The position numbers and the translations under genes are program-made. Below are positions 41,698 through 50,000 of a stretch of DNA of 64,000 bases, in pieces; the stretch's first letter is position 1; each line of letters opens with the position of its first letter. The notes below the pieces were generated by a model. The model did no database searches, had not been told where the DNA came from, and worked only from the letters and a program-made list of their open reading frames with translations. The stretch is from contig NZ_KQ236688.1 in NCBI RefSeq assembly GCF_001183545.1, positions 3,484,395-3,548,394 of the forward strand. The letters run 5' to 3'. The DNA is from Cellvibrio sp. pealriver. GTDB taxonomy: Bacteria; Pseudomonadota; Gammaproteobacteria; Pseudomonadales; Cellvibrionaceae.

Positions 41698-44019
41698 TTA
41701 TCTCGACTCGATCATAAGGGCAGGCCAAAATGCAGGGTTAATTTGATAATCAATATCACCTTTATTTTTTATCATTCCGGACATTAGCTTCATACTATAA
41801 TTGAAATCATATATATACTTTGGTTCTTCGTTAACCAATAGCCCTATAAAGCCATACCATAATAAGAGCTCGAAGATTTTTTCGAAAAAGCTATTATCAA
41901 CACCAAACTTTTCCAGCATTTGAAAGATTTCATTTTTCTTGAGCTGTGATGCACTACCTATAAAAGCATAAAGGACATCATCTACATTATTCTCAACATC
42001 ATTTATTTCATATCCAATATCCGTCAAAAGATCGGTTGAGTATGCAATAAGACCTTTTTCTATATCTTCTTCCAATACTCGCTCATGGTTTAAGTTTATG
42101 GCAAAACTTTTGCACTGATTTATAAGGTTTAGTAAAAATCTTGGTCTCATTAATGAGCGGTCAATTAAATACTGTGAGCTTTCTTCTCCAGAATAATGGC
42201 TAACGAAAATTTTAGGCCATAAAGAATCAAAATTATTGTTACCATTGATGGAGTTAGACACAATTCTTAGGCGAACTAGCTCTCTCAATAAATCAGGGTC
42301 AGTCCAATCAAGAAGAACGCTTGCATCTTTTCCTCTATCAGAGGTTTCTTGAACGAGGAGTTCGTATACATCATTGCGTAAAAATACAATTGTATGAACT
42401 GCAATGTTAGACTTTTCAAACTGACGTTCTATTTTCTTTGTGGCATCGATTAAGCCACGAATTATCAATAGATCTTCATGTTCAAGACCTGAAGTTGGCC
42501 ATCCTTTATCAATATTATCGAACAAGAGCCAGCAAACATCTTTGTTTGCCATATAGTCTATGACTTGTTTGGAAAGATCTCTCACGTCATGACAGTAAAG
42601 CATCTCAGTTAATTTAGATGCAGAAAGCCTAACATTTGTTTCACTTCCATGCTGGGATCGGTATTCCGTAGAAATTTTCTCCATCAGAGATCCCATTCTT
42701 TCAGAAAAATCCCCCTCTGTTTCATATCCATCAGCATGATAAAGATCGGCTAAAGCTCTATATGGTTCATAAAGTGTATGGTCATGTTTATGTTGCTCTC
42801 TATCTTTTTCAAGAATTTTGTAACATATCTCCAGAAGTAAAACATATTCCCAGAAAGCCATTATTGTATGTTGGAATGTTCCCTCTTCTAAAAATGATAA
42901 AATAAGCTCTTTAAATTTAATTAATTTATAACCATCTGGTTTTAAATCTAAAACTACGTTTCCTTTTTTATTTCTCTCACGATCTCTTACTTGTAAAAAT
43001 ATTGCTGACTTTCCTGACCCTTTACGACCGACAACTATGTTTGCTTCTCCTCTTAGTGCTTTAAGAAACTGATCCGTTTTCAAATAGTAACTTTCTAATG
43101 TCCGCATTTCATTTTCTGCTGACGTTGCACCTAAATCGAGAGATTGTAAAAATGTATCATTACTTGTTATAGCAACTTTTGTGTCTTGCTGAAAAGCTTC
43201 GGCAACTTTTCCGGCAAAATCTGCGATATGTTCATTTATATCGTTAGGGTGATAAGTTGTGTGTACAAAATCTCTGTAATCTAATGGAACAGGATTGTCC
43301 CCTTGTTGTAGGATGCAAAGAGCTTTTCCCATGCCGTCTGCTAGACCTGCTATGAAAGCGCCCCTCATGTTGTGAACTTCGGAGCCAACGGTGGTATTTG
43401 ATAGTAATGGAACTACCACACCATGAGATTGGGATACTTGATCAATCGCGTCATTGGCAGACAATCTAGGCTGCTCATTTGGATCGAAAGATCGAAACAG
43501 GAAACGAGCTTTTTTAATTCTAGATACAATTCTGGATGCCCAATCGGTTTTGTGCATTCCTTCTAGGAGATATACAGGGGATTTAATGTTAATTTTGCTA
43601 GGAATATTCAGTGGATTAGAATGATTAGCCGATTCAATAAAATTGCTTAATTCGGCTGAGTTTTGGTATTCGCTATATCCAAGTGTGTCGAAAATGCCAA
43701 CTTCTCTTATTGTTAGCCCATTATCTCTAATACTTTTATTTTTAGTAAGCAGGATTCTCTTACGCTTTCCTATTGCGTAGCCTATTTCATAAGTCACATT
43801 GAAATTCAATATTGAAATATCAGCTATAAGGAATGTGCAGTTGTCTATTCCTTGAAGTACTTTCTCCGAAATAAAATGGCCTGGTATATCAAGTGCTCTC
43901 CATGTTTGCACTTCAATTTTGGAGCTCGTTTTTAATGCTTTTACAGCTTGTTCTATTGTTTGTCCAATGTCAGTAGGAGTCGAAGCATAAGCGTAAAAGC
44001 CGGATTCTTTTTTTGTCAC
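41698..44019 (-). CDS. TIR/deoxyribosyltransferase-like domain fused to a P-loop ATPase (Sll1717-like); candidate defence protein
   Basis: 773 residues from a GTG at 44019 (AAGGA seven bases upstream); a GTG at 44085 is an alternative. Residues about 8-95 look like the TIR/nucleoside-2-deoxyribosyltransferase group: FYAYASTPTDIGQTIEQAV, then FLIADISILNFNVTYEIGYAIGK with a candidate catalytic Glu at 78. A second, degenerate copy-like region (about 145-275) lacks that Glu. The ATPase domain has Walker A GRKGSGKS (331-338) and Walker B WLLFDNID (Asp about 501), resembling the Sll1717 P-loop family. No signal peptide. It is strongly AT-rich compared with neighbours and stands alone. A nucleotide- or NAD-targeting defence role is inference; the domain assignment is by eye. 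Confidence 0.7.
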   Translation of the reverse strand: MTKKESGFYAYASTPTDIGQTIEQAVKALKTSSKIEVQTWRALDIPGHFISEKVLQGIDNCTFLIADISILNFNVTYEIGYAIGKRKRILLTKNKSIRDNGLTIREVGIFDTLGYSEYQNSAELSNFIESANHSNPLNIPSKINIKSPVYLLEGMHKTDWASRIVSRIKKARFLFRSFDPNEQPRLSANDAIDQVSQSHGVVVPLLSNTTVGSEVHNMRGAFIAGLADGMGKALCILQQGDNPVPLDYRDFVHTTYHPNDINEHIADFAGKVAEAFQQDTKVAITSNDTFLQSLDLGATSAENEMRTLESYYLKTDQFLKALRGEANIVVGRKGSGKSAIFLQVRDRERNKKGNVVLDLKPDGYKLIKFKELILSFLEEGTFQHTIMAFWEYVLLLEICYKILEKDREQHKHDHTLYEPYRALADLYHADGYETEGDFSERMGSLMEKISTEYRSQHGSETNVRLSASKLTEMLYCHDVRDLSKQVIDYMANKDVCWLLFDNIDKGWPTSGLEHEDLLIIRGLIDATKKIERQFEKSNIAVHTIVFLRNDVYELLVQETSDRGKDASVLLDWTDPDLLRELVRLRIVSNSINGNNNFDSLWPKIFVSHYSGEESSQYLIDRSLMRPRFLLNLINQCKSFAINLNHERVLEEDIEKGLIAYSTDLLTDIGYEINDVENNVDDVLYAFIGSASQLKKNEIFQMLEKFGVDNSFFEKIFELLLWYGFIGLLVNEEPKYIYDFNYSMKLMSGMIKNKGDIDYQINPAFWPALMIESR

Positions 44020-44284
44020 AGTGTTATCCTTTTCTTGATGTTTATTAATTATTTCTATGAAGCGGAGTAAAAATTTAACGCTCACCTGAAATAAAACAAG
44101 TTCCGCCTAGATTTTGCGATATTTGAAAACTCTCTAATTTTCCAAAGGCAATAAGAACTAATTTTTTGGTATTGACTGGCTAATATTTCTGGCTGCTTAG
44201 CGGCCAGTCTTCTATTTCTACCCCTATAAATGGCTTAATTTTCCACTATAGCCAAGAATTTGCAAAATACATCACATTACAGCG

Positions 44285-44692
44285 CTACTTAAAGGGATTA
44301 CTAATCCTGAGTTCACTGATTGTTTGCTCGTGTTGCATATCTTCTGAAAGCAACACATTACAGCCGCTTTCATTCGCGGCGGCGATGATGAGGGAATCGT
44401 AAAAGCTGTAACCGTAATTTGCCGCAATCGTAAGTGCGCTGTTGTGTGTGGGTACATCCACTGGGACTATTTCGGCGAGGCTTTGGATGGCGTTGCTCAG
44501 TGCGTGAATTTCTTGCCAGTCGAGTTTGGCTTTTTTGCGGGCGACGTTGGTGAATTCGTTTAGCACTTGGGTGCTGATCACGCAGCCGGATTGCAGGAGG
44601 TTGAGGGCGGTTTGTTGTTTGTGGCTGTCGTCCAAGAGTGCGTACACCAGGATGTTGGTGTCTACAAAAATCCTATTTTTCATTCGCCTCAT
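44285..44692 (-). CDS. PIN-domain toxin of a VapC/PemK-class toxin-antitoxin pair
   Basis: 135 residues, one PIN domain: RIFVDTNILVYALLDD (first Asp), STQVLNEFTNVARKK (Glu), and SFYDSLIIAAANESGCNVLLSEDMQH (third and fourth acidic residues and the SEDMQ motif). A second Met codon at 44683 could also be used. It overlaps the upstream antitoxin gene by 20 bases, so translation is coupled. It differs clearly from the VapC at 2537-2944. Confidence 0.92.
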   Translation of the reverse strand: MRRMKNRIFVDTNILVYALLDDSHKQQTALNLLQSGCVISTQVLNEFTNVARKKAKLDWQEIHALSNAIQSLAEIVPVDVPTHNSALTIAANYGYSFYDSLIIAAANESGCNVLLSEDMQHEQTISELRISNPFK

Positions 44693-44900
44693 CCCGGTTG
44701 AATTTAAAATCCTTGTTTAAACGGCCTTTGAAACTGGCGATGGTTTCCAAGGCTTTGGTTTTGCTGTCGTCTTTGGTTACGGCGAAACCATCGCTGGAAG
44801 GCAGAATTTGCACCTCATCGCCTTCTTTCAGCGCGAGCGCTTTGGCGATGTTGGCGGGTATGCGGATGGCGAGGCTGTTGCCCCATTTGGCGATTTGCAT
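44673..44900 (-). CDS. AbrB/MazE-type antitoxin
   Basis: 75 residues. The N-terminus MQIAKWGNSLAIRIPANIAKALALKEGDEVQI is the SpoVT-AbrB DNA-binding fold found in MazE/VapB antitoxins. The charged C-terminus (KTKALETIASFKGRLNKDFKFNRDEANEK) would bind and block the PIN toxin encoded next. Its upstream region (44901-44960) is AT-rich with TGTATAT repeats, a plausible autoregulatory site. Confidence 0.92.
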   Translation of the reverse strand: MQIAKWGNSLAIRIPANIAKALALKEGDEVQILPSSDGFAVTKDDSKTKALETIASFKGRLNKDFKFNRDEANEK

Positions 44901-44998
44901 GAATTACCACCTTTAAACTTCATGTATATACATTTTATGCAATGTATATCATTGATTGAAATTTGTGCAAGGGGTTTGTGATGTAGAGGTGATGTATA

Positions 44999-45040
44999 TG
45001 TTGGGGTTCGCAGGCTCAGCCTGCGCGGCCCGCACCAACC
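44999..45040. repeat. TGTTGGGGTTCG...CCAACC element with inner hairpin
   Basis: TGTTGGGG at the left and CACCAACC at the right flank CGCAGGCT-C-AGCCTGCG (45009-45025), a near-perfect palindrome. It resembles the elements at 35464 and 41665. Confidence 0.6.
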
Positions 45041-45045
45041 AAGGG

Positions 45046-45384
45046 TTAATCATCCCGCGTGAGGACTTCCAGTAATTCAATTTCAAAGATGAGATTGGAA
45101 TTGGGTTTGATGAGCGCGCCTATTTGGCGGTCGCCGTAGGCGAGGTGGGCGGGGACGTGGAGTTTGCGTTTGCCGCCGACTTGCATGCCCATTAGGCCTT
45201 GATCCCAGCCTTTGATCACGCGGCCGGTGCCGATGACGCATTGGAAGGGTTTGTTGTGGCGGTGGGAGGAATCGAATTCGGTGCCGTCTTCCAGCCAGCC
45301 GGTGTAGTGGGTGGTGATAAGTGCGCCTTTGACGACGGTTTTACCATCCCCAATCTGCAGGTCTTCAATAATCAGATCGTTCAT
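45046..45384 (-). CDS. FKBP-type peptidyl-prolyl cis-trans isomerase
   Basis: 112 residues from the ATG at 45384; a TTG three codons upstream is less likely. It is a single FKBP domain: LIIEDLQIGDGKTVVKGALITTHYTGWLEDGTEFDSSHRHNKPFQCVIGTGRVIKGWDQGLMGMQVGGKRKLHVPAHLAYGDR. Active-site aromatics and Asp are in place. There is no signal peptide, so it is a small cytoplasmic folding catalyst. The promoter region carries two perfect palindromes (next entry), suggesting control by a TetR-like repressor encoded elsewhere. Confidence 0.95.
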   Translation of the reverse strand: MNDLIIEDLQIGDGKTVVKGALITTHYTGWLEDGTEFDSSHRHNKPFQCVIGTGRVIKGWDQGLMGMQVGGKRKLHVPAHLAYGDRQIGALIKPNSNLIFEIELLEVLTRDD

Positions 45385-45402
45385 AGTGTTCAATGCGTTT
45401 AA

Positions 45403-45472
45403 TTTTTTACCGAGCGGTAAAAAAGAATGTGTTTTACGTGTTTTGGAGGAGAATTTTTACCGAGCGGTAAAA
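45403..45472. promoter_or_regulatory. Two perfect palindromic operators upstream of the FKBP gene
   Basis: TTTTACCGAGCGGTAAAA occurs at 45405-45422 and 45455-45472, an exact duplicate 50 bp apart. The first copy is flanked by further T and A on each side. The TACCG-2-CGGTA dyad is typical of TetR-family operators. Confidence 0.85.
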
Positions 45473-45524
45473 TTTTTAGGAGTGCCCGCGAGATTTATCG
45501 GCTCGCGGGTTGTTTAACAGAAGC

Positions 45525-46010
45525 TTAATTATCCAGATGCAGATATTCCAAAAAGGCGCGCTCCATGGCTTCTACATTGGGGATCACCGCTTCTTCGCCT
45601 GCCCATGCGACGTGCATTAATTCGTAGGGTTTGTTGTCGGCATCTTCACGCTCGGTGATTTCCTCTTCGGTCACACGCGCCAAACGCGGCAGGCCTTGGG
45701 TGAGGATGGCGATAAAGGGTAGGGATTCATGGGTGCCGGTGGTGTTGAGTACCGCAAAGCGCGAGCGTTGGGCGACGCCGGGTTTGTCTTCGCCGTTCAT
45801 CACTTCAAACGACAGCAGCGGAATGGTTTGTTCGCGCCAGCTGCAATTGCCCAGGTACCACGCCGGTGCATCTTGCACGGGAATAACCTGGGATACCGGT
45901 ACGATCTCGGCCACCGTCACGTTGGGTGCGAGTAACTGGCGACCCTGCAGCGGGATGAGCAGGCTGGCGACTTCTTGTATTTTTTTCTCGATGCGCTGGG
46001 GAGCTCTCAT
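45525..46010 (-). CDS. chpC: CheW-like protein ChpC
   Basis: 161 residues from the ATG at 46010, which overlaps the chpB stop (ATGA). A single CheW domain is visible: SLLIPLQGRQLLAPNVTVAEIVPVSQ, APAWYLGNCSWREQTIPLLSFEVMNG, RFAVLNTTGTHESLPFIAILTQGLPRL. In Pseudomonas ChpC is a second adaptor of the type IV pilus chemosensory array, coupling chemoreceptors to ChpA. It is the last gene of the pil-chp block. Confidence 0.92.
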   Translation of the reverse strand: MRAPQRIEKKIQEVASLLIPLQGRQLLAPNVTVAEIVPVSQVIPVQDAPAWYLGNCSWREQTIPLLSFEVMNGEDKPGVAQRSRFAVLNTTGTHESLPFIAILTQGLPRLARVTEEEITEREDADNKPYELMHVAWAGEEAVIPNVEAMERAFLEYLHLDN

Positions 46011-46993
46011 GACGATGGACCTTGTCGATACTGTTCTTGTCGGTTGTTGGTAACCGGTGTTTGTTTCAATTGCGCCAGTGCGCGTGCCAGATATTCCGGT
46101 GTGCCGCTGAGGCTGATGCAACCGGTCGCGATTGCCGATACCGGCATGGAATCGCTGGTGCAGTCATCGGGTGCTTGCGCCCAGGCTTTGCCGCCGACTT
46201 GCTTGAGTAGGCGGCAACTGGCCGCGCCATCATCACCCATGCCGGTAAAAATAATCAACCCGCTACGCTCGCGGTAAATACGCGCCACATTAGCAGCTAT
46301 CTGGTCGATGGAAGGCGCATAACTGCCCTTCCAGGACTGCCCGTAATTCACCGCCAGAGTGCCGTTTTCCAATACTTCTACCGGATCGCGCGCGGTCACC
46401 AGCGTAAGGCTGTTTGCCTCCAGTACTAACCCTTGTGTCGCCACCATTGCAGGGTAGTTGCCCGCGTTGCTCATCATGCGGTTGAGCGTGGCGGCCTGAC
46501 TTGCATCAATATGCTGTACATACAAAAAGGCGATACCCAGGTTGGGGGGCAGTTGCGCCAAAAAGCGTTTTACTGCCGCGGGCCCTCCGGTCGAGGCAGC
46601 CAATACCCATAACTCATGGGCGGGATTGGTCTGCTGCAGGTTGATATCGCCCCGCAGCCGCTGCAACCGTATGCCGGTGCGGCGCAACCAGGCATTGTGT
46701 TCTTCAGTGCCGGGCGCAAATTCGCTGCTGTCGCTGAGGATAATCGGCACCCGGCTCTGCGCGAATAACTGCTCTAGCAGGTGTTGGTCATCGCAATAGT
46801 CTTCGGCGATATCCACCAGCCAGGCATCGACCCCTGATTCGGCCAGAGAACCCTGCCCGGCAAGGGCTTGGTTGGCCGATTCGGCTCCCGACAGGGACAC
46901 GTGGCGCGCCACCTTATGGCCAGAGCGCGCGACCAACTGATCCAGCGCTTGCTGCTTGCGGATACTATCGACCAGTATTCCCAGTTGCAGCAT
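46007..46993 (-). CDS. chpB: Chemoreceptor methylesterase ChpB
   Basis: 328 residues. The C-terminal CheB methylesterase domain has the catalytic Ser in LWVLAASTGGPAAVKRFL, His in LYVQHIDASQAATLNRM, and Asp in IIFTGMGDDGAASCRLL. The N-terminal 130 residues replace a receiver domain but lack a typical phospho-acceptor Asp pattern, as in Pseudomonas ChpB. It removes methyl groups from the PilJ receptor and opposes PilK. It is ten bases downstream of chpA. Confidence 0.93.
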   Translation of the reverse strand: MLQLGILVDSIRKQQALDQLVARSGHKVARHVSLSGAESANQALAGQGSLAESGVDAWLVDIAEDYCDDQHLLEQLFAQSRVPIILSDSSEFAPGTEEHNAWLRRTGIRLQRLRGDINLQQTNPAHELWVLAASTGGPAAVKRFLAQLPPNLGIAFLYVQHIDASQAATLNRMMSNAGNYPAMVATQGLVLEANSLTLVTARDPVEVLENGTLAVNYGQSWKGSYAPSIDQIAANVARIYRERSGLIIFTGMGDDGAASCRLLKQVGGKAWAQAPDDCTSDSMPVSAIATGCISLSGTPEYLARALAQLKQTPVTNNRQEQYRQGPSS

Positions 46994-47003
46994 AAGCGCC
47001 GCC

Positions 47004-50000
47004 TTACTTCACAGTTTTGCCGAGCAGCTCATGGATATTGGTGAGCAGCAGGTCTTCCTGATAGGGTTTGCCCATGTACTTGTTCACGCCCAGGCTGAAC
47101 GCGCGCTCGCGGTGTTTTTCACCGGTACGCGAGGTGATCATGATGATCGGCAGATCCTTCAGGCGCGAGCTGGTGCGGATATTTTTGGCCACTTCAAAGC
47201 CGTCCATACGTGGCATTTCGATGTCCAGCAACATCACATCGGGCAGATGATCTTGTAACAGTTGCAGCGCTTCCACACCGTCTTTGGCGGAGATCACGCG
47301 GAAGCCTTCGCGCTCCAGGAAGCGGCCGGTTACCTTGCGTACGGTTACCGAGTCGTCCACCACCATAATGGTTTTTTCCGACAGGTCTTCTTCGATAGCC
47401 GGACTGATGCGGAGCGGGTCGAGCTGGATGGCGTTTTGCAGACCGAGTGCCAGCTGTTCGCGGATCATGGCGTGCAAATCCAGAATCACCACCACGCTAC
47501 CATCGCCCATTACCGTTGCGCCGGATACGCCGCGCACGGCACTGAACTGGGCACCGAGGGTTTTCACCACGATCTCGCGCGAGCCGAGCAGACGGTCTAC
47601 TTGCAGGGCGACGGTATGTTCGGCACTGCGCACCAGTACGACCGGCAAGGGCAGCATTTGGCCATCGAGCTTCGGTTGGGCGCTGGAGTCGAGCAGGCTG
47701 CCGAGGTAGCGCACCAAGTAGTTTTCACCGGCGTAATCAAAGCGGGCGCTGTCGTCCTGATAATAGTGCTCCAGCTCAAATGGGCTGACGCGCACAATAC
47801 CTTCAATCGAGTTGAGCGGAATGGCGTAGAGGTCATCGCCAATCTGTACCATCAAGGCGCGGTTAACCGATACGGTAAACGGCAGGCGGATGGTGAACTC
47901 GGTACCCGAGCCCCAGTTGGAATCGATAAACATGGCACCGCCGAGCTGTTTGATCTCGGAGTGCACTACGTCCATGCCCACACCACGGCCGGAAATCTGG
48001 GTGACTTTCTCGGCGGTACTGAAACCGGCGTGCAGGATAAATTGGATTACATCCTGATCGGCTAGCTGCGCATCGGCCGCCATCAGCCCGCGTTCAACCG
48101 CTTTCTCGCGCACGCGCTTGAGGTTGATACCGCGGCCATCGTCGATCAGGCGGATGATTACATCGCCACCTTCACGGCCAAGGGTCAGCAGGATACGGCC
48201 ATTCGGATTCTTACCGGCAGCGATACGCTCATCGGGCATTTCAATCCCGTGGTCCACCGCGTTACGCAGCATGTGTTCAAGTGGGGCGACCATGCGCTCC
48301 AATACGGTACGGTCCAGTTCGCCTTCGACGTTATCCAGCTCGAAATCCACTTCTTTGCCCAGCTCGGACGCAGCCTGGCGCACGATCCGGCGCAAACGCG
48401 GTACCAGACGGGAGAAGGGCACCATGCGCGAACGCATCAGGCCTTCCTGCAGGTCGGTGTTAATGCGCGACTGTTGCAGCAGCAGGGTTTCGGTATCGCG
48501 GGTTTTGTCCGCGAGGGTGTATTTCAAGTCCATCAAGTCCGATGCGGATTCGATCAGCGAGCGCGACAACTGCTGCAACTGCGAGTAGCGGTCCATCTCC
48601 AGCGGGTCGAATTCTTCGTGTTGCGCCATCTGCTCCTGACGGAACAACACCTGCGCTTCGGTTTCGATGTCGAGGCGGCGCAGCTGTTCCTGCAAGCGTT
48701 GGATGGTGGAATCCATCTCCTCGATGGCACCGCCCAGGTCGCTGACTTGCTGCTCCATACGGCCACGGCTGATGGAGGTTTCACCGGCGAGGTTTACCAG
48801 TTCTTCCAGCAATTCAGCAGAGACTTTGACCACTTCTTGCGGGCCGCTGCGGCGCGCTGCCAAGTGCTGCACTTGCGCCGGGCCGGTATTGCCGGAGCGC
48901 AGGCCACCGCCGTATTCGGTGCCGGGAATAGAGCCGGGAACGACAGGTGCGTTGGGTTTGGCTTTGGGCGCAAAGGTGAGCACATTGGGTTTTTGGGTCG
49001 GGCTGCCGGTATCGAAATCGCCGCCAGCCTGCTCGCGGGTGTTATCCACCACCACGGTTGGTTTGCTGTAAGCCGGAACATTGTTATCGAGAACACTGTT
49101 GTCCAACATAGGGATTTCATCGTGATCGGCAGAGCCGTCAGCGGACTCGTAGTCATCATTGGCGCTGACAGGCGGGGTATCTGCGTCTACAAAATAGCTG
49201 TCATTCAGTACCGGCGGTTCTGCGTAGGCTTCTGTACTTATGTTTTTACTGCGGGTGTTTTCATTATGGGTGTTTTCAACCGCTGGGCTTTCACTGAACG
49301 CCGCGCCATTCATGCGTGCCTGGGCGCGCTCTACACCGGAGTGCAAGCGATCCTGATAGCTGTGCAGACGGTTGAAGAAGGATTGATCGAGTTCGGCATC
49401 TTCATCCATCTCAATCAGGATGGTTTCAAAGTCGTGCGACAGATCACCCAAGTCCATCAAACCGGCCAAGCGCGCGCCACCTTTAAAGGTGTGCAATGAG
49501 CGTTTGAGCTGTTCTACACAGTCGCTATTGTTCCAGTCGTCTTGCCACTCATTGAGCGAGCCGTCGATTTCTTCCAGCAGCTCGCCAGCTTCTTCGAGGA
49601 AAATCTCAACAATTTCCGGATCAAAATCGTCGTCGGCTGTGCTATGCGCAAACGATTCAATATCGTCCTCTTCGGCGTTTACAACCGGTTCCTCTTCAAA
49701 CTCAAGGGTTGCTTCAACCAAAGGAAGATCTTCTTCCTCGACAAGCTCGATCTCATCAATCAGCGGTAGGGGCTCATCAGCCAGTTCAAGGGTTTTGTCT
49801 TGCTCCAGCGATACGTCTTCCAGAACCATATCCTCTGGAGCTTCATATTCCAGGTCGGCCAGAGAGATTGCTTCGTCTGTTTCGCTGTCGCTTACGGGTT
49901 CTTCAGGAGTAGGTGCTTCAGCGACCAGTTCCTCAAAAGTGACATCTTCAACAACCGGGATTTCATCGTTGATCAACGTGCTCAGAGTGACGGCTTCAGT

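Noticed and set aside
44174..44209. Hairpin GACTGGC...GCCAGTC as a terminator
   Set aside because: No T-run on either strand and imperfect inner pairing. Listed only as an observed inverted repeat between the toxin gene and the long ATPase gene.
48249..49499. A 416-codon open frame antisense to chpA
   Set aside because: Antisense to a conserved gene; explained by codon bias on the other strand. No ribosome site or family match.
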